A DNA stretch of 64,000 nt from Halomonas sp. ML-15 (GTDB lineage: Bacteria; Pseudomonadota; Gammaproteobacteria; Pseudomonadales; Halomonadaceae): the NCBI RefSeq assembly GCF_014779595.1, contig NZ_JACXZT010000019.1, forward strand, positions 2,127,945 through 2,191,944, given 5' to 3'. The first letter of the stretch is position 1. Every line of letters starts with the position of its first letter. Below the pieces are notes generated by a model that was not told the DNA's origin, searched no databases, and saw only the letters and a list, made by a program, of their open reading frames with translations. This document shows, one piece after another, positions 26,454 to 35,291 of the stretch. A program made the translations under genes and the position numbers.

Positions 26454-29336
26454 TCAGTCATCGGGCAGCGGCAGTGGCTCCAGGTCCTTGCTGGCGCTGG
26501 CCACGTCGCTGGCCTCGTCACCGGGGTCGAAGGTCACGTCGACCACGGCGTCGCGGCGTAACCCCGGCCAGGCCTCGCGCAGGTCGTCGGCGCTGATCTC
26601 CATGACTCTGTCTGCCAGTCGCTCGCGGCGGTCGAAGTCGGTGTCGCCATAGGCCAGCGCCTGCCACTGGCGGTTGGTCAGCGCGCCCAGCGAGGTGTCC
26701 CGGGTCAGCAGCCGGTCGCGTACCGACTGGCGATAGACCGCGATATCGTCGTCCTCGAGTGTCTCCAGGCGCTCCTCGAAGTCGTCGAGGAAGGCGTCGA
26801 TGCGCTCGCCTATGGTGGCGCTGTCGGTCTCCGGCGACTGCACCACCAGCGCCACGCCCGGGGCGTCGAGCAGCGGCGAGTAGCCGGCATTGACGATGTA
26901 GCCAAGCTGCTCCTCGGTGCGCAGCCGAGTATAGAACGGCGAGTCGATAAGCTGAGCCAGAACCGCCAGGCGGGCCTGGCTATCGAGGCTGCGGTCGGGG
27001 CCCTGCAGATAGCGTAGCACCAGCGACTCCTGGCGTGCGGTGTCAGGATGCAGTCGCGCCAGCTCGCTGGCGCGTAGCGGCTCGAGGCGCGGAATATCGT
27101 CCTCGCTCAGCTGTGGGCGCAGGGCAGCGGCGACCATCTGCGCCTCGCGCTCGGCAAGCTCGGCAGGCAGGTTGCCGACCACCATGGTTTCCAGGCGCAG
27201 GTCGTCGAGGAACTGGCGGCGGAAGTCGCGCAGGTCGTCGGCCTCGAGCTCGCGTACCGCCTCGAGCAGCGCCGCCGTCGACCACTGAGGGCGAATCAGC
27301 GCTTCACCCAGGGTGCGGTAGGCCTGCTGATGCAGGGCCGCCTGGGGCGCGTTACGCCACTCACGCTCGAGGCGGTAGCGAACCCGTTCGACGGCCGCAT
27401 CGCTGATCTCGCCTTCGATCAGCTGCGACAGTGCCTGGCGCATCAGCAGCTCCTGACGATCTCGCCAGCCCGAGAACGACAGCGTCATGCCGCGGGAGTG
27501 GGCGTAGGCCTCGAAGCGCTGGCCGGCCAGGCGCGCCGGGTAGAAGGCCTCATTGAGGCTGTCGCCGAGCCAGCCGGCGAGCAGCCTCGTCAGCGCCGCG
27601 TCCCGTGCGCTGCGTGTTGCTTGAGGGTGTTGCAGACTGAAGCGCCACTCGACCTTGGGAGTGTTGAACCCGGCGTGTGCCTGGTGCCACAGCGAGAAGC
27701 TGTCGCCCTCGATCAGCGCATAGGGCACCTCGTCCTGCTCTTCGAGCAGGGTCAGGTCCTCGGCGATAAAGGGGTTGGGGTCGGGGAGTGCCAGCCCCGG
27801 CAGTGGCTCGGCGTCGGTCCACTCGGCCGGCTGCTCGACCCGGTAAGGAGCATCGAACCACGGCGAGACCTGGTCGCCCTCGACGTCGGGGCCGCTATAA
27901 ACCCGCAGCAGGTTGTCCGGGCGCAGTTCGGCGAGGTATTCGGCGATGCGCTCGGCGTCGAAGCCGTCCATGCGATAGGCGGCATAGTGCACGTCCTTGC
28001 TGGGATAGTAGGCCAGGTTCATGGCCAGGCGCATGGCACTCTGTAGTGGGGCGCCGTGTTGCTGGAAGGTGAACTCCTGTTCGGCGAGGCGGGCCTGCTC
28101 GTCATAGCGCCACTCCTCCAGGCCCTCAGCGTTGATCAGCGCGATGGCGTCGAACAGGCTGGCCTGGATGGTGTCGATGGCGTCTGCCCCGCTGGGGGTG
28201 AGGCTGACGGTCACCGTGAACAGTGCCTGATTGCCGTCGCCGCGACTGACGCCGGCGGAGAGACCGTCGGCCAGGCCGGCCTCGCGCAGCACCGCCAGCA
28301 GGCTGCCGTCGCCCTCGTGGCCGAGCAGGTTAGCCAGGTAGTCGGCGGGCTTGGTGCGGTACTCGTCGCGGGGATCGTCAATGGGAAACTGAAAGCGTAG
28401 TTCGCGGCTGTCACGCAGGCTCTGGATCTCCAGCGCCTGGGGCATGCTGTCGTCGAGCACCAGCGGTACGTCGATGGTCGGCGGCTCGAGGCCGCGATCG
28501 GCGATCTCGACGAAGCGCTCCTGTACCAGCCCCTCCAGCTCGTCGAGGGGCTGCGGACCGACCAGCGCCAGATTCATGACGTTGGCATCGTAGTACTGCT
28601 CATAGAAGTCGATGACCCGCTCGCGCAGGCTTGGCTCGCCCTCGGGACGGTCGGCGAGGGTCTCGCGGCTGCCCACCGCGAAGCTGGTGGTGGGGTTGTC
28701 GGGATTCAAACGCTGATTGACCACGTCGAGCTGGCGGCGCCCCTCGTCGCGTATCCTGGCCTGATACTCGGAGTGCACGATGCTGCGCTCGCTGGCCAGT
28801 TGGTCGGCGTTGAACAGCGGCGAGATAAAGAACTGGCTAAAGCGGTCCAGTGCGCCGGGCAGCGCCTCGGGCTCGATATCGAAGAAGTAGTTGGTATCGC
28901 CAGGGGCGGTGAAGGCGTTGTGGCTGCCGCCGTGGCGCGAAATATAGCTCTGGTAGGCGTCGGCCTCGGGGAACGGCTCGGTGCCCAGAAACAGCATATG
29001 TTCGACGAAGTGGGCGAGGCCGGCGAGGTCGTCGGGGTCCTGGGCGCTGCCCACACTGACGTTCATCGAGGCGGCGGCCTTGTCGGCCTCGGGGTCGCTG
29101 ACCAGCAGCACGTTGAGCCCGTTGTCGAGGGTCAGGGTTCGGTAATCACGGGTATCGTGGGGGCTCATGTTCGGAGTGTCGACCTCGGCAATCCCCTCGT
29201 CCGCCTGCAGTGGGAGGGCGGTGAGCCAGGCGATCAGTGTGGCGCCCAGAAGGCTGGCGGCAAGCGGGCGGCGCGGATGCGGCGTGCATGCTCGTGCGTC
29301 GGGTGAGGCGGAAGAAGAGGACGAAAAGCGCATCAT
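26454..29336 (-). CDS. ptrA: Periplasmic M16A metallopeptidase (pitrilysin/protease III-like)
   Basis: A 960-residue zinc peptidase of the insulinase family, exported by an N-terminal signal peptide (hydrophobic LAASLLGATLIAWLTALPLQA). The inverted zinc motif HFVEH lies in LAHFVEHMLFLGTE, and the downstream Glu ligand is in ERSIVHSEY. The four-domain layout and length equal pitrilysin (962 aa), which degrades small peptides in the periplasm. The gene starts in the stop codon of the SRAP-like gene (ATGA), so the two are translationally coupled. The second ATG (29333) is an alternative start. Confidence 0.9.
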   Translation of the reverse strand: MMRFSSSSSASPDARACTPHPRRPLAASLLGATLIAWLTALPLQADEGIAEVDTPNMSPHDTRDYRTLTLDNGLNVLLVSDPEADKAAASMNVSVGSAQDPDDLAGLAHFVEHMLFLGTEPFPEADAYQSYISRHGGSHNAFTAPGDTNYFFDIEPEALPGALDRFSQFFISPLFNADQLASERSIVHSEYQARIRDEGRRQLDVVNQRLNPDNPTTSFAVGSRETLADRPEGEPSLRERVIDFYEQYYDANVMNLALVGPQPLDELEGLVQERFVEIADRGLEPPTIDVPLVLDDSMPQALEIQSLRDSRELRFQFPIDDPRDEYRTKPADYLANLLGHEGDGSLLAVLREAGLADGLSAGVSRGDGNQALFTVTVSLTPSGADAIDTIQASLFDAIALINAEGLEEWRYDEQARLAEQEFTFQQHGAPLQSAMRLAMNLAYYPSKDVHYAAYRMDGFDAERIAEYLAELRPDNLLRVYSGPDVEGDQVSPWFDAPYRVEQPAEWTDAEPLPGLALPDPNPFIAEDLTLLEEQDEVPYALIEGDSFSLWHQAHAGFNTPKVEWRFSLQHPQATRSARDAALTRLLAGWLGDSLNEAFYPARLAGQRFEAYAHSRGMTLSFSGWRDRQELLMRQALSQLIEGEISDAAVERVRYRLEREWRNAPQAALHQQAYRTLGEALIRPQWSTAALLEAVRELEADDLRDFRRQFLDDLRLETMVVGNLPAELAEREAQMVAAALRPQLSEDDIPRLEPLRASELARLHPDTARQESLVLRYLQGPDRSLDSQARLAVLAQLIDSPFYTRLRTEEQLGYIVNAGYSPLLDAPGVALVVQSPETDSATIGERIDAFLDDFEERLETLEDDDIAVYRQSVRDRLLTRDTSLGALTNRQWQALAYGDTDFDRRERLADRVMEISADDLREAWPGLRRDAVVDVTFDPGDEASDVASASKDLEPLPLPDD

Positions 29337-30022
29337 GTCTCCTGTGCGGTGGTCCAGCGATGCATGGGTCCGGTGGGGTGAGCACAGGCCCAGTCCTGAT
29401 GTGAAGGATCATTGACTCGTCTTGATACAGGAAAAGCGCCCAACAGTTCCAAATCTGCCGGGGTCAATAGCGCTCGCGCCTCTGTCAACGGCGTGGCCGG
29501 ATCAAGCCAGCGTCGTGCCTGAGGCGGCGCAATCACCGCTGGCAGCCGCTCGCTGAGCGGCGCCAGCAGTGCGTTGCTGGCCACGGTGATCAGCGCGCAG
29601 GAGTCATGGTGTTCGGTCAAGGTGGTGTGGTAGCGGCACCAAAGACCGGCTAGCAACAGCGGCTGGCGCTGGTGGTGAGTGACCAGGAAGGGCTGCTTCA
29701 TACGCGGCTGCGGTTTCCACACGTAAACACCGCTGACTGGCACCAGGCAGCGGCGTGCCGCAAAGGCCTCGCGGAACATCGCCCGACTGTCCAGCGACTC
29801 GGCGCGAGCGCAGTGCGGGGCATGGTCGAGGACCTTGAGCCAGGGCGGCGTTAGCCCCCAGAAGGCCGTGCTCAGCCGCGGTCCGCCGGCGGCGTGGTGC
29901 AGCATCGACAGCGGCCGGCGTGGGGCCAGGTTGGGGCTGGCGAGCAGCTCGTCGAGCGTTTCGATTCCGCCGAGCAGGCGCTTGAGGTCGAGCGTCGGGG
30001 CAATATAGAGCCGGCCGGCCAT
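29333..30022 (-). CDS. Degenerate SRAP (YedK/HMCES-like) protein
   Basis: A 229-residue SRAP-fold protein. Active YedK/HMCES cross-links abasic sites in single-stranded DNA using Cys2. Here the start gives MAGRLYIAPT, so residue 2 is Ala. The other active-site positions are also changed: CARAES has Cys71 for Asn, GVYVWK has Val101 for Glu, and LSERLP has Ser157 for His (reference residues Cys2, Asn75, Glu105 and His160 from E. coli YedK, from memory). The fold motifs TAFWGLTPPWLK, QPFLVTHH and VSRRVND remain. Cross-linking is therefore not expected. It is first in a coupled pair with the M16 peptidase. Confidence 0.75.
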   Translation of the reverse strand: MAGRLYIAPTLDLKRLLGGIETLDELLASPNLAPRRPLSMLHHAAGGPRLSTAFWGLTPPWLKVLDHAPHCARAESLDSRAMFREAFAARRCLVPVSGVYVWKPQPRMKQPFLVTHHQRQPLLLAGLWCRYHTTLTEHHDSCALITVASNALLAPLSERLPAVIAPPQARRWLDPATPLTEARALLTPADLELLGAFPVSRRVNDPSHQDWACAHPTGPMHRWTTAQET

Positions 30023-30088
30023 ACGCACTCCTGGGTGGCGACGAGGCGTAAGGGTAACCAACTCGGGCAGTCCGCGAAAGCGGCGCTA

Positions 30089-30350
30089 GGCTTTGTCCGA
30101 AAAGTGTCTGCGCTTGGCCATACGGCGTTAAAAATCAGCTCAAAGTACTCATTTACACCCCGTAAACTCCGTCTTTTGACTCGCGACGTCCTTGTCGCTC
30201 GCTCTTCGAGCAGCAGAGCTGCCCAAATCGTCAATCCTGACGATTTGTCTCTGATTTTTGCTTTGCGTCCCACATGGATGTGGGGAGTGCGTTGGCCCGT
30301 CGGGAACGGGCCTAGCCTGACCTTCGCTCGCCGACTTTTCAGACGAAGCC
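30089..30350. repeat. Structured MITE-like repeat, copy 1
   Basis: A 262-bp non-coding element bounded by 17-bp terminal inverted repeats (30089-30105 and 30334-30350, 15 of 17 matching). Inside are three perfect hairpins: CAAATCGTCA / TGACGATTTG (30224-30247), CCCACAT / ATGTGGG (30269-30284) and GGCCCGT / ACGGGCC (30294-30312). Long blocks are shared with copy 2 at 46205-46475 in the same order, including 24 bp at 30148-30171. It fills most of the 416-bp gap before the TetR gene. Small frames inside it have no ribosome-binding site. Confidence 0.8.
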
Positions 30351-30438
30351 CAGTCATACCGGACTTGCGTTTGACTCAGGTATCGATATGCTGTCCGGAA
30401 ACACTGTTCGAATAGTGCATTCATTCGCGAGGAAGCCG

Positions 30439-31053
30439 ATGGCTCGTCCCAGACAGCATGCGCCCGAGGCGCTGCATGCCCAGGTAATGGCAGCATGCGA
30501 CGCCTGGCTGCGGGAGCGCCCCGTGCATACGCTGTCGCTACGCGCACTGGCACGCGAGGTGGGCTGTGCGCCGAGCACCCTGTTAAAGCTGTATGGCAGC
30601 TTCGGTAACCTGCTTCAGCACGTCAATGTCGAGACCCTGGGCCGACTCAGGCTGACCATTGATGGGCTCGAGTCAGCGACCCCGGAGCCTCGCCTCAAGG
30701 GGTTGGCGACTGCCTACTGGCAATTCGCCCAGCAGGACCGCCACCGCTGGCAGCTGCTGTTCGACTACCCCTTGGCCGAAGAGGGCGAGCTCGATCAGCG
30801 CCAGAGCGACATGATCGAGGCGCTGTTCGTGCGCGTCGAGGCGACCCTCAAGGAGTATCAGCCAGCGCTGGGCGATGCCGAGGCGCGCCGCCTGGCACGC
30901 ACCCTGTGGGGCAGCGTGCACGGCTTGGTGCAGCTGGGACTCAACCAGCGCCTGGGCTACTGGCAGGATCAGCAGCTCGAAGTGGCAGAGCTCCTCGACC
31001 AGCTGTTGACCACCATTCTCGCCGGCCTGCGGCAGCCGCCGAGGGCCTCGTGA
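30439..31053 (+). CDS. TetR family transcriptional regulator (WHG-type)
   Basis: A 204-residue regulator with an N-terminal helix-turn-helix (LSLRALAREVGCAPSTLLKLYGSFGNLLQHVN) and an all-helical ligand domain that ends in the WGSVHGLVQL pattern typical of the TetR WHG C-terminal domain. The start MARPRQH has GAGGAAG upstream; a longer frame exists toward the repeat element. Its stop overlaps the GTG start of the MFS-acyltransferase fusion, so it probably controls that gene. The ligand is unknown. Confidence 0.85.
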   Translation: MARPRQHAPEALHAQVMAACDAWLRERPVHTLSLRALAREVGCAPSTLLKLYGSFGNLLQHVNVETLGRLRLTIDGLESATPEPRLKGLATAYWQFAQQDRHRWQLLFDYPLAEEGELDQRQSDMIEALFVRVEATLKEYQPALGDAEARRLARTLWGSVHGLVQLGLNQRLGYWQDQQLEVAELLDQLLTTILAGLRQPPRAS

Positions 31054-32954
31054 GCCGGCTGATCACCGAACGTCGCTTTGCCCCGCTGTTCTGGACCCAG
31101 GCCCTCGGGGCGCTCAACGATAATCTCCTGCGCACCTTGCTGGTACTGGTGCTGGTGTTTGCCGCGCTGCCTGACGAGCCGGCTCGCCAGGGCCTGGCCA
31201 CCAGCATGGTGGTGGGGCTCTTCATCTTGCCGTTCTTGCTTTTCTCAGCCTGGGGCGGTGCGCTTGCCGACCGGCTCGACAAGCAGCGTCTGATTCGCCG
31301 CCTCAAGCTGTTCGAACTCGGTATCATGCTGCTCGCCGCCGCGCTGGTGTGGTGGGAGAGCCGCCTGATGCTGTATGGCCTGCTGCTGCTGATGGGAGCT
31401 CAGGCGGCGCTGTTCGGTCCGGTCAAATACGCCATCTTGCCCCAGCATCTGACGCCCACCGAGCTGGTTCGCGGCAACGCCTGGGTGGGGCTAGGCACCT
31501 TCGTATCGATACTGATAGGCACCGTGCTAGCCACGCTGCTGGCCATGCTGTCGCCGGCCAGTGCGCGGTTGGCGGCGGTGTTGGCACTGCTCGGGGTGGC
31601 GGTGGCCGGCCTGGCAGCGAGCCTGCTGATTCCCCCGGCGCCGCCCAAGGGGCACGATGAGGCGCCGCGTGATCTGATCGGCAGCATCTGGCCGGTCATC
31701 ACCGATGCGCTGCGGGCGCGTCAGCTGTTGCCGGCGATGCTGGGGCTCAGCGTGTTCTGGTTCATGACCACCTGCTATCTGACCCTGCTGCCGGCCTGGG
31801 CCAGCCAGGTGGCCGGAGGGCTGGGCTCGGCATTCACTCTGCTGCTCGCCGCCTTTGCGCTAGGTGTGGGCGTGGGGGCAATGCTCTGCGCGCGGCTCTC
31901 GGCGGGGCGCCTCGAGTTGGGGCTGGTGGTGCTGGGGGCACTGTTGATGGGGGTTGGTGGCCTGTGGTTGGCCGGTACAGCGCCGCTGGACTTATCGAAT
32001 GCTGGCCTGGGTGAGCTACTGCTCACGCTCGGGTTGTGGCGCATGCTGAGCGCCTTGGCGCTGGTGGGTATCGGCGGCGGACTCTATATCGTGCCGCTCT
32101 ATAGCATGATCCAGCTGCTGAGTCGCGAGCAGCAGCGGGCACGCATGATGGCCGCTAATAACATCTTCAATGCGCTGCTGATGCTGGCCGCCCTGCTGTT
32201 TGGCACGCTGATGCTGGGAGTGGCCGAGGTCGGGTTGGCGGCATTCGTGGCCAGCCTCGGCGGTATTGCGCTGCTGATCGGTGTGGGGCTGCTGGTACGC
32301 GGCCCACGGCCGCTGCTGAGGCTGCTGATTTTCGCGCTGGTGCACCTCATCTATCGGCTCAAGTTTCGCGGCCGGCAGCATATTCCGGTACGCGGGGCGG
32401 CGCTGGTGGTATGCAATCATGTCAGCTTCATGGATGCCCTGGTGATCGGCGGCGCCAGCCCTCGCCCGCTGCGCTTCCTGATGGATCGGCCGATCTATGA
32501 GTCGCCCTGGCTCAACTGGTGGTTCCGTATCGTTGGCGCGATTCCGGTAGACGCCGACCGCCGCGACCCGGGCAGCGTGCGCCGAGCCTTGGATGAGGTC
32601 AGCCATGCGCTGCGTCACGGCGAGGTGGTGATGCTGTTTCCGGAGGGGCGGCTGACCCCGGACGGCGAGATTCACCGCTTCCGGCGTGGGTTGGATATCA
32701 TTCTGACGCGCGACTCGGTGCCGGTAGTGCCAGCCGGGTTGGCTGGGCTATGGGGGTCCTGGACCTCGCACCAGGGCGGCCGGGCGCTGACTAAGTGGCC
32801 GCGGCGTTTTCGTTCAAGGGTGGCGCTCTACTTCGGGGAGCCGTTGTCGCCGCAGGAGGCGCGCTGCGGAATTCTCGAGGAGCGGGTGCGTGAGCTCAAG
32901 GCCGAAGCCGACGACTGGGTATTGCCTGCCCCGGCGGCGCGCGGCGAGGCGTGA
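31050..32954 (+). CDS. MFS transporter fused to a PlsC acyltransferase
   Basis: A 634-residue two-domain membrane protein. Residues about 1-415 form a 12-helix MFS transporter of the lysophospholipid-flippase type (FWTQALGALNDNLLRTLL; ADRLDKQRLIRRLKLFE). Residues about 430-634 are a PlsC-type acyltransferase with NHVSFMD (HxxxxD, His457), RPIYESPW and FPEGRLT. The architecture recalls LplT-Aas, which imports and re-acylates lysophosphatidylethanolamine, but the C-terminal acyl-ACP synthetase domain is absent. The GTG start overlaps the TetR stop (GTGA). The role in phospholipid repair is inferred. Confidence 0.87.
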   Translation: MSRLITERRFAPLFWTQALGALNDNLLRTLLVLVLVFAALPDEPARQGLATSMVVGLFILPFLLFSAWGGALADRLDKQRLIRRLKLFELGIMLLAAALVWWESRLMLYGLLLLMGAQAALFGPVKYAILPQHLTPTELVRGNAWVGLGTFVSILIGTVLATLLAMLSPASARLAAVLALLGVAVAGLAASLLIPPAPPKGHDEAPRDLIGSIWPVITDALRARQLLPAMLGLSVFWFMTTCYLTLLPAWASQVAGGLGSAFTLLLAAFALGVGVGAMLCARLSAGRLELGLVVLGALLMGVGGLWLAGTAPLDLSNAGLGELLLTLGLWRMLSALALVGIGGGLYIVPLYSMIQLLSREQQRARMMAANNIFNALLMLAALLFGTLMLGVAEVGLAAFVASLGGIALLIGVGLLVRGPRPLLRLLIFALVHLIYRLKFRGRQHIPVRGAALVVCNHVSFMDALVIGGASPRPLRFLMDRPIYESPWLNWWFRIVGAIPVDADRRDPGSVRRALDEVSHALRHGEVVMLFPEGRLTPDGEIHRFRRGLDIILTRDSVPVVPAGLAGLWGSWTSHQGGRALTKWPRRFRSRVALYFGEPLSPQEARCGILEERVRELKAEADDWVLPAPAARGEA

Positions 32955-32960
32955 GGCGGC

Positions 32961-34244
32961 TCAGCTGCGGCGCGGTGCGCGGCGGCTGTGCTGCCAGCAG
33001 CGCGCCGAGGTGATCAGCTTATCCTTGACCTGCAGAATCTCCATGCGGGTAGTGCCGACCTGAAGTGAGGCCGGCCCGTCGGGAAACGACTCGAGATGCT
33101 CGAGAATCAGTCCATTGAGGGTCTTGGGGCCATCGGTGGGAAGCTGCCAGCCCAGCGACTTGTTGATCTCACGGATGTTGGCGGTCCCTTCTATCACGTA
33201 GCTGCCGTCGTCCTGCAGGTGAATCTCCTGATGCATCCCCGCCACGTCGGTGGTGAACTCGCCGACGATCTCCTCGAGAATGTCTTCCAGGGTGACTAGC
33301 CCTTCCACGTCGCCATACTCGTCGACCACGATGCCGATGCGCCGCTTCTGCTGCTGAAAGTTGAGTAGCTGAGTATGCAGTGGTGTCGATTCGGGAATGA
33401 AGTAGGGCTCGCGGGCCTCCTGCACGATGGAGGCCTTGGTGACCTCGCGTTTGGACAGGAAGCGCGCTGCGTTGCGCAGGTGCAGCATGCCGATGATGTT
33501 GTTGATATCGCCTTTGAAAACCGGAATGCGAGTGTGCTGGCTGGTGCGGATCTGCGCCAGGATGCTCTCCAGATCGTCCTCGAGATCGATACCCAGGACT
33601 TCGTGGCGGGGCACCATGATGTCGTTGACGGTGACGTTCTCGAGGTCGAGGATCGACAGCAGCATGGCCTGGTGGCGATGTGGGATCAGGGTGCCGGCTT
33701 CGTGCACCACGGTACGCAGCTCGTCGCGGGTCAGATTGTCAGCGCCGCCGTCGATACTCTTGACGCCGATCAGCTTGAGCAGGCCGTTGGAGATGGCATT
33801 GACCAGCCATACCAGCGGATAAAGTATCTTCAGCAGCGGTTCGAGTATCACCGAGGCGGGGTAGGCAATGCGCTCGGGTTTTACCGCGGCGTAGGTCTTG
33901 GGCGTCACCTCGGCAAAGATCAGGATCACGATGGTCAGCACCAGCGGGGCCACCGCCGGACCGGTCACGTCGCCGAGAAAATGGATGGCGAGTACCGTGG
34001 CAATTGCCGCGGCCAGGTTGTTGACCAGATTATTGCCGATCAGGATGACGCCGATCAGGCGATCGGGCCTGGCTAGCAGGCGCATGACCCGCTTGGCGGC
34101 GCGCTCGCCGCTACCGGCCTGGTGGCTCAGGCGATAGCGGTTGATCGACATCATGCCGGTTTCGGAACTGGAGAAGAACGCCGACAGACAGATGAGTAGA
34201 AACAGCAGGCCGAACAGCAGGCCCAGCGGGAAGTCGTCGCTCAA
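32961..34244 (-). CDS. yfjD: CNNM/CorB-like Mg transporter, HlyC/CorC family
   Basis: A 427-residue inner-membrane protein. The N-terminal DUF21 transmembrane domain (residues about 1-190, with SAFFSSSETGMMSINRYRL) is followed by two CBS domains (NVTVNDIMVPRHEVLGIDLEDD; REPYFIPESTPLHTQL to VTLEDILEEIVGEF) and a CorC-type C-terminal domain. The CNNM/CorB family moves Mg2+ or Co2+ and is controlled by ATP-Mg at the CBS pair. The gene order yfjD-ypjD-ffh is conserved with E. coli. Confidence 0.92.
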   Translation of the reverse strand: MSDDFPLGLLFGLLFLLICLSAFFSSSETGMMSINRYRLSHQAGSGERAAKRVMRLLARPDRLIGVILIGNNLVNNLAAAIATVLAIHFLGDVTGPAVAPLVLTIVILIFAEVTPKTYAAVKPERIAYPASVILEPLLKILYPLVWLVNAISNGLLKLIGVKSIDGGADNLTRDELRTVVHEAGTLIPHRHQAMLLSILDLENVTVNDIMVPRHEVLGIDLEDDLESILAQIRTSQHTRIPVFKGDINNIIGMLHLRNAARFLSKREVTKASIVQEAREPYFIPESTPLHTQLLNFQQQKRRIGIVVDEYGDVEGLVTLEDILEEIVGEFTTDVAGMHQEIHLQDDGSYVIEGTANIREINKSLGWQLPTDGPKTLNGLILEHLESFPDGPASLQVGTTRMEILQVKDKLITSARCWQHSRRAPRRS

Positions 34245-34324
34245 GTTGGGGGAGTCCTCAATGGCATATCAGGCTCGTTTGTAGGCATTCGGCGACGCGC
34301 TGTCAAGGCGCGGCAGTGGCGGCG

Positions 34325-35125
34325 TCAGCTGCGCTGGAAGATGACTTCGAGGACGAACTTGCTGCCGAAGTAGGCGAGCAGCAGCAGCGCCGTGCCGCCG
34401 AGCGTCCAGCGTACTGCGCGCAGCCCGCGCCAGCCGCGGAAGTGGCGTCCGGCGAGCAGGATCGCGAACAGCACCCAGGCGGCCATCGACAGGATCGTCT
34501 TGTGCGCCAGGTGCTGGGCGAAGAGATTGTCGAGAAACATGAAACCGCTGGCGATCGACAGGGTGAGCAGCAGCATGCCGACCCAGATCAGTTCGAACAG
34601 CACTCGCTCCATGGTGGTCAGCGGCGGCAGCGACTGTACCAGTCCGCGGATATGATGGTGGCGCAGGGCCTGGTTCTGCAGCCCGACCAGTATCGCTTGC
34701 ACTGCGGCGATGGCCAGCAGCGCAAAGGCCAGCGTCGAGCTGATCACATGCACGGCAATGCCCGGGGTCAGGCCGCTATCGCGGGCCGGCGCGGGCAGCC
34801 CCACGGCCAGCAGCAGGCTGGCGGCGGCAAGCGGGAACAGGGCGGTGGCGACGTTGATGATCGGCTTGACCATGCTGCCCCCGAGCAGCACCGCGGTGAT
34901 CACGGCGCTGAGCACCGCCGCGCTGGACGAGAGCCCCAGCCACAGGCCGTCTGCCTCGCGCATCATGGCGACGATGACCAGCGCGTGGCAGAGCAGCGCC
35001 GCTGCCCCGACGCCGCGTACCAGCGCCGGGCGCGAAGGCACACGGCGTGCCAGCGTCAGGCCCTGCCAGGAGGCCGCGCCGAGGTAGAGAATCATGGCAA
35101 GAAGGGCAAAAGGGAGCGCCTGCAT
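34325..35125 (-). CDS. ypjD: Cytochrome c assembly-like membrane protein YpjD
   Basis: A 266-residue inner-membrane protein of the CcsA/CcmC-like cytochrome c assembly superfamily with about eight helices. The family core is present: GIAVHVISSTLAFALLAIAAVQA and FLDNLFAQHLAHKTILSMAAWVLFAIL, with conserved His residues that in relatives bind heme. The E. coli homologue YpjD sits in the same place next to ffh and has no firm function. The start MQALPFALL is chosen; the frame runs 48 codons further upstream without hydrophobic character. It is divergent from ffh. Confidence 0.88.
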   Translation of the reverse strand: MQALPFALLAMILYLGAASWQGLTLARRVPSRPALVRGVGAAALLCHALVIVAMMREADGLWLGLSSSAAVLSAVITAVLLGGSMVKPIINVATALFPLAAASLLLAVGLPAPARDSGLTPGIAVHVISSTLAFALLAIAAVQAILVGLQNQALRHHHIRGLVQSLPPLTTMERVLFELIWVGMLLLTLSIASGFMFLDNLFAQHLAHKTILSMAAWVLFAILLAGRHFRGWRGLRAVRWTLGGTALLLLAYFGSKFVLEVIFQRS

Positions 35126-35224
35126 CGGTAGCTGTCCATGCGCCGTCGAAGTCGGCTGTTGGCTGGAAATGAGATCCGAGCCACTACTATACCCAATCCA
35201 CTCGATGCCGCCCAGCCAGCGCCA

Positions 35225-35253
35225 TGGAGACTGGCCCGGGTTGTGCGTATAAT
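35225..35253 (+). promoter_or_regulatory. Sigma-70 promoter of ffh
   Basis: A perfect -10 TATAAT (35248-35253) is 17 nt from a TGGAGA -35 (35225-35230, 4 of 6). It lies 38 nt before the ffh ATG in the ypjD-ffh divergent gap. Confidence 0.65.
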
Positions 35254-35291
35254 CGTTGCCCAACGCCAAGGCTCATTGCCGGAGAGGCATC

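Noticed and set aside
30439..32954. TetR plus MFS as a plain drug-efflux pair
   Set aside because: The transporter carries a C-terminal PlsC acyltransferase with HxxxxD and EGR motifs, which points to lipid rather than drug handling.
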